From assembly GCF_004886325.1 (NCBI RefSeq), contig NZ_QXFN01000005.1, forward strand, positions 186,001-250,000: a stretch of DNA of 64,000 bases, written 5' to 3'. How positions within the stretch are numbered: position 1 is the stretch's first letter; every line of letters starts with the position of its first letter. Shown here in pieces: positions 10,201-18,874 of the stretch. The stretch is from Cellulomonas telluris (GTDB taxonomy: Bacteria; Actinomycetota; Actinomycetes; Actinomycetales; Cellulomonadaceae). The position numbers and the translations under genes are program-made. The notes below the pieces were generated by a model, which made no database searches, was not told where the DNA came from, and was given only the letters and a program-made list of their open reading frames with translations.

Positions 10201-11430
10201 TCACTCCCCGAGCAGGCCGTCGACGAACGCCTCGGGGTCGAACGGGGCGAGGTCGTCCGGCCCCTCGCCGAGGCCGACGAGCTTGACCGGCACGCCGAGC
10301 TCGCGCTGCACGGCCACGACGATGCCGCCCTTCGCCGTCCCGTCGAGCTTGGTCAGCACGATGCCCGTCACGCCCGCGACCTCGCCGAACACGCGCGCCT
10401 GCTGCAGGCCGTTCTGGCCGGTGGTGGCGTCGAGCACGAGCAGCACCTCGGACAGCGGGAGGTCGCGGCCGAGGACGCGGGTGATCTTGCCGAGCTCGTC
10501 CATGAGGCCGGCCTTGTTCTGCAGGCGGCCGGCGGTGTCGACGAGGACGACGTCCGCCCCCTCCTCACGGCCCGTGCGCAGGGCGTCGAAGGCCACGGAC
10601 GCCGGGTCCGCGCCGTCACGGTCGGAGCGGACGGTCGGCACGCCCACGCGCGAGCCCCAGGTCTCGAGCTGGTCGGCGGCGGCCGCGCGGAACGTGTCCG
10701 CCGCGCCGAGGACGACCGAGCGCCCGTCGGCGACCAGCACGCGCGCGAGCTTGCCGACCGTCGTGGTCTTGCCGGTGCCGTTGACGCCGACGACCAGCAC
10801 CACCGCGGGGGCGCGCGTGCCGTCGGGGGCGGTCACCGCGTCGGTGCGCAGCGTGCGGTCCAGGCTCGGGTCGACGAGCGCCAGCAGCTGCTCGCGCAGC
10901 ACCGTCCGCGCCTGCAGCGGGTCGGACAGGCCCTCGATGCGCACGCGCGTGCGCAGGGCCTGCATGATCTCGTCGGTCGGGCCGGCGCCGACGTCGGCGA
11001 GCAGGAGGGTCTCCTCGATCTCGTCCCAGTCGTCCTCGGTGAGCTGGTCGCGCGAGAGCACCGACAGCAGACGCGTCCCCAGCGGCGAGCCGGACCGGGC
11101 GAGGCGCTCGCGCAGGCGGCGCAGGCGGCCGGCGGTGGGGGCCGGCGTCTCCAGCGGCGGGGCGACGAGGTCCTCGACGGAGAGCTCGTCGACGGTCGCG
11201 CCCTCCACCGCACCGCTCGTGCCGTCGACCGCGACGTCGGGCGGGACGACCGGCGTCGGCACGACGGGGCGGTCGACGACGTCGGTGGCGGTGCGGCCCG
11301 CGTCGGGCCGCGACGTCGGCTGCTGGTCGGCGCCGCGCCGGCGGCGCACCAGCAGCGCCGCGGCCGCGCCGGCCACCAGCACGGGGGCACCGACGAGGTA
11401 GGGCAGGAGGTCGTTGAGGTCCACGGCCAC
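10201..11430 (-). CDS. ftsY: Signal recognition particle receptor FtsY
   Basis: Membrane-associated GTPase that docks SRP-ribosome complexes. A short N-terminal membrane segment (LVGAPVLVAGAAAALLV) is followed by basic residues, then an acidic variable linker. The NG domain starts near residue 110, with P-loop VVGVNGTGKTTTVGKL, AADTFRAAAADQLE, VDTAGRLQNKAGLMDE and LTKLDGTAKGG. The total of 409 aa is normal for actinomycetes. GTG at 11430 is taken as the start. A -10-like CAGACT directly precedes it, so if the mRNA is leaderless the GTG two codons later (11424) is the real start. Lies downstream of smc on the same strand. Confidence 0.96.
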   Translation of the reverse strand: MAVDLNDLLPYLVGAPVLVAGAAAALLVRRRRGADQQPTSRPDAGRTATDVVDRPVVPTPVVPPDVAVDGTSGAVEGATVDELSVEDLVAPPLETPAPTAGRLRRLRERLARSGSPLGTRLLSVLSRDQLTEDDWDEIEETLLLADVGAGPTDEIMQALRTRVRIEGLSDPLQARTVLREQLLALVDPSLDRTLRTDAVTAPDGTRAPAVVLVVGVNGTGKTTTVGKLARVLVADGRSVVLGAADTFRAAAADQLETWGSRVGVPTVRSDRDGADPASVAFDALRTGREEGADVVLVDTAGRLQNKAGLMDELGKITRVLGRDLPLSEVLLVLDATTGQNGLQQARVFGEVAGVTGIVLTKLDGTAKGGIVVAVQRELGVPVKLVGLGEGPDDLAPFDPEAFVDGLLGE

Positions 11431-11547
11431 AGTCTGTCGGCACCGCGGCGAGCACCGCGACCGGGTGCGGCGTGAGCGGGGCCACGCGGGCGCGCGGCGC
11501 CGGCGCGGCGGCCCATCCGGGGCCGACGGCCCGGGTGCGCGTCACCG

Positions 11548-11572
11548 CCCCGGGGGCCGGCGTCCCCCGGGG
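11548..11572. terminator. Hairpin terminator before ftsY
   Basis: A 9-bp stem CCCCGGGGG/CCCCCGGGG with a 7-nt loop lies just past the stop of the small membrane protein gene (11594). It isolates that gene from ftsY. Confidence 0.55.
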
Positions 11573-11593
11573 GTCAGTCGGCCCGGCGCGGGG

Positions 11594-11914
11594 TCAGGCG
11601 CCGCGCCGGACGCGCAGCGTCTGCGCGACGCGGTGCAGGTCCTCGGTGAGCTCCTCGACGTCCACGTAGCCGTCGCCGGAGCGCACGTTGGCGCGCAGGA
11701 AGTCGGCGAGCGAGACGTCCTGCGGCTCCAGCTGCACGGCGGCCGCCAGCGCCTCGTCCGTCTCGGGCGCACGGCGCGCCCGCAGCCCGCGCCGGAACGC
11801 CTGCCAGGGGGACTCGAAGCCGCCGGGGGCGTCGTCGCTGCTCACGCGGGCGAGCAGCAGGACCGCGACGGCGGCGAGCAGCACGAGGAGGACCACGAGA
11901 ACCACGACGATCAT
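11594..11914 (-). CDS. Small membrane-anchored protein of unknown function
   Basis: 106-aa protein with one strongly hydrophobic N-terminal segment (MIVVVLVVLLVLLAAVAVLLL) followed by a charged cytosolic domain: an Arg-rich stretch (FRRGLRARRAPETDEAL), then an amphipathic region ending HRVAQTLRVRRGA. No enzymatic motif is visible. ATG 11914 is preferred because the hydrophobic anchor begins there and a -10-like ACAATT lies six bases upstream, suggesting a leaderless transcript; the longer in-frame extension is Arg-rich and looks non-coding. Its position between smc and ftsY suggests a lineage-conserved gene. No function is proposed. Confidence 0.7.
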   Translation of the reverse strand: MIVVVLVVLLVLLAAVAVLLLARVSSDDAPGGFESPWQAFRRGLRARRAPETDEALAAAVQLEPQDVSLADFLRANVRSGDGYVDVEELTEDLHRVAQTLRVRRGA

Positions 11915-12057
11915 GGGATCAATTGTCCGCGCGAGCGGGGGGACCGCACGCCGCCACGAGGTGGTGTCCACCACGTCCACACGACCTTCACAGCGCCGCG
12001 CCGGTGCGCACCGGACGGCCACGCGAGGCCGCCTGACGACGCGCGTCCCGGGACCGC

Positions 12058-15000
12058 TCAGGCGGGCTGGTCCTCACGCATCCGCTGGCTGATCACGGTC
12101 GTGACGCCGTCGCCGCGCATCGTCACCCCGTAGAGGGCGTCCGCGATCTCCATCGTCCGCTTCTGGTGCGTGACGACCAGGAGCTGCGAGTCCTGCTGGA
12201 GCTCCCGGAAGATCTCGAGCAGGCGCCCGAGGTTCGCGTCGTCGAGGGCGGCCTCGACCTCGTCCATGACGTAGAACGGACTCGGGCGGGCCTTGAAGAT
12301 CGCGACCAGCAGCGCGACCGCGGTGAGCGACCGCTCCCCGCCGGACAGCAGCGACAGGCGCTTGACCTTCTTGCCCGCCGGCCGCGCCTCGACCTCGATG
12401 CCCGTCGTCAGCATGTCGTCCGGGTCGGTCAGCACCAGGCGCCCCTCGCCCCCGGGGAAGAGCCGCGGGAAGACCTCGTCGAACGCCGCCGCCGTGTCGC
12501 GGTAGGCCTCGGCGAAGACCCGCTCGACGCGCTCGTCGATCTCCTTGACGATCTCGAGGAGGTCCGTGCGGGACTTCTTCAGGTCGGCGAGCTGCTCGGT
12601 GAGGAACCGGTGCCGCTCCTCGAGCGCCGCGAACTCCTCCAGCGCGAGCGGGTTGACGCGCCCCAGCTGAGCCAGGCCGCGCTCGGCGGCCTTGAGCCGC
12701 TTCTCCTGCTCCGCGCGCACGTACGGGACCGCGGTCGGGGCACCGGGCTCCGGCTCCGTACCCGGGGGCAGCACGACCGGCACGTCCTGGTGCGGGCCGA
12801 ACTCCTCGACCAGCACGTCGGGGTCCAGGCCGAGGTCCTCGACGGCGCGGGTCTCGAGCTGCTCGATCCGCAGGCGCTGCTGGGTGCGGGCCATCTCGTC
12901 CTTGTGGGCGACGTCCGTGAGCTCCGCGAGCTCCCGGGCGAGGGCGTCCACCTGGCCACGGGCCTCGGCGATGCGGCGCTCCCGCTCCGCGCGCGCCGCC
13001 TCGGCGGCGTCGCGCTCGTCCGACGCCTGCTGCAGGGCGCGCTCCAGCAGGGCCGTCGCGCGGACCGCACCGGTGTGCACCGCGTACGCCACGGCGGCCT
13101 GACGGCGCCGCTCGCGCTCGCGCGCCGCCGCGCGCTCCCGCGCCGCCCGCTCCGAGGCGGCGGCGCGCTCGAGGCCCTCGGCGCGGCCCGCGAGCGCACG
13201 GGCGCGCTCCTCCCCCGTGCGCAGCGTCAGACGCGCCTCGGTCTCCCGGCCGCGGGCCGCCGTGGCCGCCGCGGCCGTCTCGTCGCGGCGCGCGGTCGCC
13301 GCGGCGATCGCGGCCTCGGTGTCCTGGGGCTGCTCCTCGGCCGCCACGAGGCGCTGGGTGAGCTCCGCGAGCGCCGCGTGGTCCTCGGCGAGGGTCGTGC
13401 TCGCGGCGGCGAGCGAGCGCTCCACGCGCTCCGCCTCGGCGCGGGCCGCCCGTGCGGCGGATCCGAGGTGGCCGAGCTGCTCCGCGACCGCGGCGAGCGC
13501 GGCGTCCGACTCGTTGAGACGGTCGAGGGCGGCGTCGACGGCCTCCTGCGCCGCGGCCCGCTCCTCGCGGGCCGCGGCGAGCTCGAAGCGCAGGCGCTCG
13601 GCCGTCGCGGCGGCCCGGGCCCCGGTCTCGCGCGCCGTCTCGAGCGCCGCCTGCAGGTGCAGGGCCGAGGGTGCGGACGCCGACCCGCCGGACGCCCGGA
13701 ACCGGGACAGGACGTCGCCGGTGCGCGTGGCGACGACGAGGTCGGGGTGGGCCGCGACGAGGGGACGCGCGGCGGCGAGGTCGTCGACGACGACGACGTC
13801 GGCGAGCAGCGCGTGCACGGCGTCGCGCACGGCGGCCGGCGCCTGCACGAGGTCGACCGCGCGGTCGACCCCGGCCGGCAGGTCGGACGTGCGCGTCGGG
13901 CCCTCGCCCGCCACGAGCAGCGTGGCGCGGCCGGCGTCCTCGGTCCGCAGGTGGCGGATCGCGTCGACCGCGGCGTCGACGGACTCGACGGCCACCGCGT
14001 CGGCGACGAGCCCGAGGGCCGCGACGACGGCCTCCTCATCCCTGGGCTCGACCTGCAGGAGCGCGGCGACGGAGCCGACGACGCCGGGCAGGCCGTCGGC
14101 GGCGAGCAGGGCACCCGCCCCGTCCTTGCGGGACAGCGACATCTCGAGCGTCTCGGCGCGCGACGCCTGCTGGTCGCGCTCGCGCTCGGCCTCGCGCAGC
14201 TCCTCCTGCAGCGCCGCGACCCGCGCCAGCGCCGCGTCGAGCGCCTCGGCGGCGGCCTCGTGCTCCGCGTCGAGGCCCTCCTCGCCCTCCTCGACGCCCG
14301 CGACCTGCGTCTCGAGGGCCGCGAACCGCGTCGTGGCGTCCTGGGCGCGGGCCTCGGCGGCGGCGAGGGTCTCGCGCAGGCGGCCGATCTCGGCCTCCGT
14401 CGCCTCGACCTTGCTGCGGCGCGCCGCGACCTGGCCGGCCAGACGCGCCACGCCCTCGCGCCGGTCCGCGGCGGCCCGCTGCAGGTCCGCGAGCGCACGC
14501 TCCGCCGCAGCGGCCGCGGTCTCCGCCTCCTGCCGCTGGGCGCCGGCGGCCGCCACGGCCGCACGGGCGCCCTCGACCTCCGAGGCGAGCTCCTGCTCGG
14601 CGGCGCGCACGCGGGCCGCCTGCGCCTCGAGGTCCGCCGGGTCCTGGCCGGGGGCCCGCTCGGAGGACGCGGTGCCCAGCAGGCGCGCGCGGTCGGCGGC
14701 GAGGGACGCGGTGCCGCGCAGCCGCTCGCGCAGGGACGAGAGGCGGTACCAGACGTCGCTCGCCTCGCTCACGGCCGGCGCGGCCTCCGCCGCCTCCCGC
14801 TCGAGCCCGGCGAGCTGCTCGCGCGCCGCGCGCAGCCGGCCCTCGACGTCCTCGCGGCGGGCGCGCAGCGCCGACTCGTCCGCGATCTCCTGCTCGAGCT
14901 GCGCCCGCAGCTGGGCGAGGTCGTCCGCCAGGAGGCGCGCACGTGCGTCGCGCAGGTCCGCCTGCACCACCGCGGCCTTGCGCGCCACCTCCGCCTGGCG

Positions 15001-15618
15001 GCCGAGCGGGCCGAGCTGGCGGCGGATCTCGGCGGTGAGGTCACCCAGGCGCGTCAGGTTGCCCTGCATCGCGTCGAGCTTGCGCAGCGCCTTCTCCTTG
15101 CGCTTGCGGTGCTTGAGGACGCCCGCGGCCTCCTCGACGAAGCCGCGGCGCTCCTCGGGCGTCGCGCGCAGCACCGCGTCGAGCTGCCCCTGCCCGACGA
15201 TGACGTGCATCTCGCGGCCCAGGCCGGAGTCGCTGAGCAGGTCCTGGATGTCGAGCAGGCGGCACGAGCGGCCGTTGATCGCGTACTCGGAACCGCCGTT
15301 GCGGAACAGCGTCCGCGAGATCGTCACCTCGGAGTACTCGATCGGCAGCGCGCCGTCGGTGTTGTCGATCGTGAGCGACACCTCGGCGCGGCCCAGCGGC
15401 GGGCGGCCGGACGTGCCGGCGAAGATGACGTCCTCCATCTTCCCGCCGCGCAGCGACTTGGCGCCCTGCTCCCCCATGACCCACGCGAGCGCGTCGACGA
15501 CGTTCGACTTGCCGGAGCCGTTCGGTCCCACGACGCAGGTGATGCCCGGCTCGAAGCTCAGCGTCGTCGCGGACGCGAACGACTTGAACCCGCGCAGGGT
15601 CAGCGTCTTGAGGTGCAC
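12058..15618 (-). CDS. smc: Chromosome segregation ATPase SMC
   Basis: Condensin ATPase that organises and separates chromosomes with ScpA/ScpB. The 1186-aa full-length protein has the N-terminal head with Walker A GPNGSGKSNVVDALAWVMG, long Ala/Glu/Arg coiled coils (about 170-500 and 660-1000), a hinge near 510-640 containing DGLPGVVGSVAALLQV, and a C-terminal head with ABC signature LLSGGERSLTA and Walker B YVMDEVEAALDD. GTG at 15618 is the start and matches the family N-terminus (HLKTLTLRGFKSFA). A -10-like TAGGCT lies six bases upstream. A terminator (15653-15697) separates it from ndk. Confidence 0.97.
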   Translation of the reverse strand: MHLKTLTLRGFKSFASATTLSFEPGITCVVGPNGSGKSNVVDALAWVMGEQGAKSLRGGKMEDVIFAGTSGRPPLGRAEVSLTIDNTDGALPIEYSEVTISRTLFRNGGSEYAINGRSCRLLDIQDLLSDSGLGREMHVIVGQGQLDAVLRATPEERRGFVEEAAGVLKHRKRKEKALRKLDAMQGNLTRLGDLTAEIRRQLGPLGRQAEVARKAAVVQADLRDARARLLADDLAQLRAQLEQEIADESALRARREDVEGRLRAAREQLAGLEREAAEAAPAVSEASDVWYRLSSLRERLRGTASLAADRARLLGTASSERAPGQDPADLEAQAARVRAAEQELASEVEGARAAVAAAGAQRQEAETAAAAAERALADLQRAAADRREGVARLAGQVAARRSKVEATEAEIGRLRETLAAAEARAQDATTRFAALETQVAGVEEGEEGLDAEHEAAAEALDAALARVAALQEELREAERERDQQASRAETLEMSLSRKDGAGALLAADGLPGVVGSVAALLQVEPRDEEAVVAALGLVADAVAVESVDAAVDAIRHLRTEDAGRATLLVAGEGPTRTSDLPAGVDRAVDLVQAPAAVRDAVHALLADVVVVDDLAAARPLVAAHPDLVVATRTGDVLSRFRASGGSASAPSALHLQAALETARETGARAAATAERLRFELAAAREERAAAQEAVDAALDRLNESDAALAAVAEQLGHLGSAARAARAEAERVERSLAAASTTLAEDHAALAELTQRLVAAEEQPQDTEAAIAAATARRDETAAAATAARGRETEARLTLRTGEERARALAGRAEGLERAAASERAARERAAARERERRRQAAVAYAVHTGAVRATALLERALQQASDERDAAEAARAERERRIAEARGQVDALARELAELTDVAHKDEMARTQQRLRIEQLETRAVEDLGLDPDVLVEEFGPHQDVPVVLPPGTEPEPGAPTAVPYVRAEQEKRLKAAERGLAQLGRVNPLALEEFAALEERHRFLTEQLADLKKSRTDLLEIVKEIDERVERVFAEAYRDTAAAFDEVFPRLFPGGEGRLVLTDPDDMLTTGIEVEARPAGKKVKRLSLLSGGERSLTAVALLVAIFKARPSPFYVMDEVEAALDDANLGRLLEIFRELQQDSQLLVVTHQKRTMEIADALYGVTMRGDGVTTVISQRMREDQPA

Positions 15619-15652
15619 AGGCTGAGCCTAGGCAACGCGGCGCCGCGCACGG

Positions 15653-15697
15653 CGACGCCCCGCCCGACCGGCTGCGAGCCGGACGGGCGGGGCGTCG
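15653..15697. terminator. Hairpin terminator after ndk
   Basis: A 14-bp perfect outer stem CGACGCCCCGCCCG and its complement, continuing after one mismatch into CCGGCT/AGCCGG. It sits between the ndk stop (15708) and the smc start (15618) and is the strongest hairpin in this part of the window. Confidence 0.7.
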
Positions 15698-15707
15698 GTG
15701 GGAGGCG

Positions 15708-16142
15708 TCAGAGGTGCGGGAACCAGAGGGCGATCTCGCGGGCCGCGGACTCCTCGCCGTCCGAGCCGTGCACGATGTTCTCGATGAGCTTCGTGCCCCA
15801 GTCGCGGGCGAGGTCGCCGCGGATCGTGCCGGGGGCCGCCACGGTCGGGTCGGTGGCGCCGGCCAGCGAGCGGAAGCCCTCGATCACGCGGTGCCCCTCG
15901 ACCACGGCGGCGAGCACCGGGCCCGACCGCATGAAGTCGATGAGGGCCTGCACGAACGGCTTGCCCGCGTGCTCGGCGTAGTGCTCGGCGAGCAGCGCCT
16001 CGTCGGCCTGGCGGAGCTCGACGGCGACGAGCGTGTAGCCCTTCGCCTCGATGCGGCGCAGGACCTCGCCGACGTGCCCGCGCCGGACGCCGTCGGGCTT
16101 GACCAGGACGAGCGTGCGCTGCGGGAGGGGTGCGTCAGACAT
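15708..16142 (-). CDS. ndk: Nucleoside diphosphate kinase
   Basis: Transfers gamma-phosphate between nucleoside tri- and diphosphates through a phosphohistidine. The 144-aa length is normal. Conserved blocks are RTLVLVKPDGVRRG, FMRSGPVLAAVVEGHRVI, GATDPTVAAPGTIRGDLARD and the active-site histidine in NIVHGSDGEESAAREI. ATG at 16142; a -10-like TAGGGT lies seven bases before it, suggesting a leaderless transcript. In many actinomycetes ndk directly follows folC and a DUF4233 gene. Here those genes lie 3-10 kb upstream, separated by a surface-protein operon and other genes. Confidence 0.97.
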   Translation of the reverse strand: MSDAPLPQRTLVLVKPDGVRRGHVGEVLRRIEAKGYTLVAVELRQADEALLAEHYAEHAGKPFVQALIDFMRSGPVLAAVVEGHRVIEGFRSLAGATDPTVAAPGTIRGDLARDWGTKLIENIVHGSDGEESAAREIALWFPHL

Positions 16143-16242
16143 GGCGGTAACCCTAGCGGGGGACGGTGTGCACGGGGCGAGGCCGTCGTGCTCGCTCAGC
16201 CGGTCGACCCTGCGCGCCTGCGTGGCCCGTCGCCGGCACCGC

Positions 16243-16875
16243 TCACGGCATCAGGCAGAGAGGCGTCCTGCCGTCACCGGGTCGGTCGACGACAGCCAGA
16301 TCCATGCTCACGTTCCCGCCGTAGTTGGGAGGGAGGTAGCCGGAGACGACCGGAAGGGCGGCACAGCGCGACGTGAGCGTCGCCTGGTCGCCGACGTTGT
16401 AGACGAACGCCGTCTCGGTCCGCCAACCTGCGGGCGGGAACGGCACGCCGGACGGCGGGTCCGCGGGCAGGACGACCGTGAACGTCACGTAGAAGTTGGA
16501 CGGCTCGGAGCCGGGAGCCAGCAGCCTGACACCCCATTGGTAGAAGCCGACCGAGTAGTCACCGCCGCCCCACGCGTTCGGGGCCTGCAGGCTCTGGACC
16601 TCGCAGGGGATCGGGGCCACGGCGTCAGTCGTGACGTCCACCACGCCGTCCGGTCCCACGTCACGCACCTCGCACGTCGAGGTGGTCGGCGCCGTCGGCC
16701 ACGTCTGTGCGGCCGAGACGTCGGCCGAGAACCAGGCGTCGTCGGTCCAGGCCGCGCTCGTCGCCGCGACGCCGACCGGCGCGAGGAGGCCGACGCCCAG
16801 GAGTGCCGCGACGACGCGGTGTCGACGGCGGCGCGCCTGCTCCGGGACGTGCGAGACGGGGTATCCGGTGCTCAT
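16243..16875 (-). CDS. SipW-dependent-type signal peptide protein (TasA/camelysin-like), second copy
   Basis: 210-aa predicted exported protein. A basic N-terminus (RRRRHR) is followed by a hydrophobic segment and the SipW-cognate motif TSAAWTDDAWF at residues 39-49. The mature part has paired cysteines (CEVRDVG, IPCEVQ, SRCAALP, PLCLMP) and a beta-rich composition with many Gly/Pro/Tyr. It starts at ATG 16875 after GAGGAGAG and overlaps the preceding gene by 4 nt (ATGA). Last gene of the sipW operon. By analogy with TasA/camelysin proteins it may be an extracellular fibre or adhesive subunit; this is inference, and the mature domain is not recognised. Confidence 0.75.
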   Translation of the reverse strand: MSTGYPVSHVPEQARRRRHRVVAALLGVGLLAPVGVAATSAAWTDDAWFSADVSAAQTWPTAPTTSTCEVRDVGPDGVVDVTTDAVAPIPCEVQSLQAPNAWGGGDYSVGFYQWGVRLLAPGSEPSNFYVTFTVVLPADPPSGVPFPPAGWRTETAFVYNVGDQATLTSRCAALPVVSGYLPPNYGGNVSMDLAVVDRPGDGRTPLCLMP

Positions 16876-17528
16876 CGCGCTCTCCTCGTGCCGGGCTCGA
16901 TGGACGGGACGACGGGTACCGGTCCGTGGGGTGCGCCCCGGCAGTCCTCCCTCTGGCGTCGGGCGCCCAGGAGGAGCAGCAGCCCGACCACGGTGGTGGC
17001 GAGGGCGGTCAGCACGAGCGGTAGCGTCGACGCCCCGGTCGTGGCGAGCGCGCCCCCACCGGTCGTCCCGACCGGCCGCGGAGCGGTCGTGGCGCCGGCG
17101 CCGGCTGCGTCGTCCGCAGCGAGGACGATGCGCCCGCGGATGGCGCTCCTCGCTCCCGGCTGCAGGTCGGACGTGGCCGCGACGGCGATGCGCAGGGTGT
17201 GGACGCCTGCGGCGACCCGCGCCCCTGTGTGGCCATGCCGCACAGGTACGCACTCTCCGCCACCGCTCGGGCAGAGGGTCACGTCCCAGGTGAGTCCGGG
17301 CGCTGGGTCCTCCTCGACCGTCACCCCGGTGACGACGGCCGCCTGCGGGACGCTGACCCTGGCCGTCGCGGACCGGGTGGACGCCGGCACGAGGTTCTCG
17401 AAGCTGGCGTGGAAACGCTCGCTACGGGGCGCCGCGCTCGCGCTGCTCGGGACGGTGAAGGTCGCCACGAGCGCGAGCACTGCTGCCAGCGCGAAGCTCG
17501 CGGCAGCGCCGCGGATGCGTGATCTCAC
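16872..17528 (-). CDS. LAXTG-type cell-wall-anchored secreted protein
   Basis: 218-aa protein with a Sec signal peptide (FALAAVLALVATFTVPSSASA), a beta-rich central domain with one cysteine pair (CPSGGGEC), a Thr/Gly/Pro linker and a C-terminal sorting signal. The signal is LATTG at about 161-165, then a hydrophobic segment and ARRQRED. LAXTG is the motif used by class E sortases of high-GC actinomycetes. The tail after the membrane segment is unusually long (about 30 residues), since the reading frame continues to the 4-nt overlap with the next gene. No sortase gene is in the window. It lies four bases past the sipW stop (17533). Substrate and binding partner are unknown. Confidence 0.72.
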   Translation of the reverse strand: MRSRIRGAAASFALAAVLALVATFTVPSSASAAPRSERFHASFENLVPASTRSATARVSVPQAAVVTGVTVEEDPAPGLTWDVTLCPSGGGECVPVRHGHTGARVAAGVHTLRIAVAATSDLQPGARSAIRGRIVLAADDAAGAGATTAPRPVGTTGGGALATTGASTLPLVLTALATTVVGLLLLLGARRQREDCRGAPHGPVPVVPSIEPGTRRAR

Positions 17529-17532
17529 GACG

Positions 17533-18075
17533 TCACCTCCCTGGAGTGCGTGCGACCTGCAGGCCCCGGCGGGGAGCCGGACGCACGGTGTCCCTCGGGA
17601 GCAGGCTGAGCCCGAGGAGAGCGGCGAGGGCGACGCCGAGCGGAATCGCGACGGAGGGCCTGGTCAGCGTGCTGATGACGTAGCCGCCACCGCTGACCTG
17701 CCACGTGGGCTGCCACACCCTGTCCCCGACGACGTACGTGCCGGCGTCGGGCGTGTCGTTGGCGTCGCCCTTCATCTGGATCGCCCACCGGTCGTCCGCT
17801 CGCCGCTCGACCGACACGACACGGTGCGAGACGAGATCACCCGTGACGTCGCTGTAGATCGACGCCACCTCACCCACCTGGACCTGTGCTGTGGGCACAG
17901 GCCTGGCGACCAGCAGGTCGCCGGTCATGATCCCCGGCTCCATCGAGCCCGAGATCACGACCAGCGGCTTGATCAACCCGGCCTGGTTGGCTGCCCAGAC
18001 GAGCCCGCTGAGCAGCCCGAGAGCGGCAACGAGCCAGAGGGCGACGTTCCCGGCGAACCGGAGCGTGCGCACCAT
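17533..18075 (-). CDS. sipW: SipW-type (ER-like) signal peptidase I
   Basis: Membrane signal peptidase of the eukaryote/archaea-like Ser-His subclass that in Bacillus processes TasA and related proteins. The 180-aa protein has an N-terminal membrane helix (LWLVAALGLLSGLVWAANQAG), catalytic Ser44 in VVISGSMEPGIMTGDLL and, in place of the bacterial lysine, His84 in GDLVSHRVVSVE; a GDAND box and a second C-terminal membrane helix (VAIPLGVALAALLGLSLL) follow. It starts at ATG 18075 after AGGAGG. It lies between genes for two SipW-cognate signal-peptide proteins, which strongly supports the assignment. A hairpin separates it from the first of them. Confidence 0.9.
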   Translation of the reverse strand: MVRTLRFAGNVALWLVAALGLLSGLVWAANQAGLIKPLVVISGSMEPGIMTGDLLVARPVPTAQVQVGEVASIYSDVTGDLVSHRVVSVERRADDRWAIQMKGDANDTPDAGTYVVGDRVWQPTWQVSGGGYVISTLTRPSVAIPLGVALAALLGLSLLPRDTVRPAPRRGLQVARTPGR

Positions 18076-18111
18076 CACAACCTCCTGACGGGGTCTGGGG
18101 ACGACCGGGAA

Positions 18112-18143
18112 GCGCCCGCCGGCGGGGGTCCGCCGGCGGGCGC
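18112..18143. terminator. Intra-operon hairpin (attenuator) before sipW
   Basis: A perfect 13-bp stem GCGCCCGCCGGCG/CGCCGGCGGGCGC with a 6-nt loop, in the 74-base gap between the first TasA-like gene and sipW. It would allow strong expression of the structural protein with partial read-through into sipW and the genes beyond. Confidence 0.55.
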
Positions 18144-18149
18144 CGGGCC

Positions 18150-18761
18150 TCAGGACCGCAGGTACGAGCCCTGGAAGGCGATGGTCACGCTGCCGGTCGT
18201 GCCGCCGAACGTCTCGGGGTCGGCGTCGTCGGGCAGCGAGATCTTCACGGTGACGGGGTGCTTGTCCGCCGCGGTGTCGACCGAGGGCTCGGCGGCCATC
18301 GTCGACGGTGCGTCGACGACCTCCACCGTGGCACCCTCGGGCTCGAACAGGTCGCCGGTGGCGTCGATCGTCGGCGCCGCGATGCTCAGGTCGTACGTGC
18401 CCGCGTTCCAGAGCCAGATGGTCGTCTCGATCTCGTCGCCCGCGGTGAGGTTCGCGAACACCGAGGGGTCGATCGTGACGGCCGTGGTGGCGTCGTCGGC
18501 CAGCTCGAAGGCCCCCTCCGCCGGCCGCGCGGCGGGGTCGGTGACGTCGAACGCACCCCGCAGGTCGATGCCGTCGGGGTCGATCGCAGTCGCGTCGGCG
18601 GCGAACCAGGCGTCGTTCGTCCACGCCGCGGAGGTCAGGGCGGCACCGATGCCCAGCAGGGCGACGCCGGCCAGGGAGTACTTCGCGATCGCGGCCTTCC
18701 TGCGCTTGCGCTCGTCACGCTCGGTGGTGGACGTGACGTCGGGGGACGGTGTGGTGGTCAT
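18150..18761 (-). CDS. SipW-dependent-type signal peptide protein (TasA/camelysin-like), first copy
   Basis: 203-aa predicted exported protein. A charged N-terminus (ERDERKRRKA) precedes a hydrophobic segment and the SipW-cognate motif TSAAWTNDAWF at 43-53. The mature domain is acidic, Thr/Asp/Ala-rich and cysteine-free, with TTIWLWNAGTYDLSI, which resembles the Ig-like fold of TasA and CalY. ATG 18761 follows GAGGAG. First gene of the operon; upstream sequence carries two adjacent palindromes. The likely role is the main secreted subunit of a surface fibre or matrix, inferred from signal-peptide class and context. Confidence 0.78.
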   Translation of the reverse strand: MTTTPSPDVTSTTERDERKRRKAAIAKYSLAGVALLGIGAALTSAAWTNDAWFAADATAIDPDGIDLRGAFDVTDPAARPAEGAFELADDATTAVTIDPSVFANLTAGDEIETTIWLWNAGTYDLSIAAPTIDATGDLFEPEGATVEVVDAPSTMAAEPSVDTAADKHPVTVKISLPDDADPETFGGTTGSVTIAFQGSYLRS

Positions 18762-18874
18762 GGTCAGCTCCTCGCTCCGCTCACCCGACCGGGCGCTTGC
18801 GCTTGCGGCCGGGTCTGTGCGTCAACAGGTACGGAACCAGGGTGCGCCGCCCTTTTCGGGCATCGCTGGGCCAT

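Noticed and set aside
12166-15981. A plus-strand open frame of about 1270 codons opposite smc and ndk
   Set aside because: Antisense of SMC; low-complexity Arg/Leu/Gly translation without domains.
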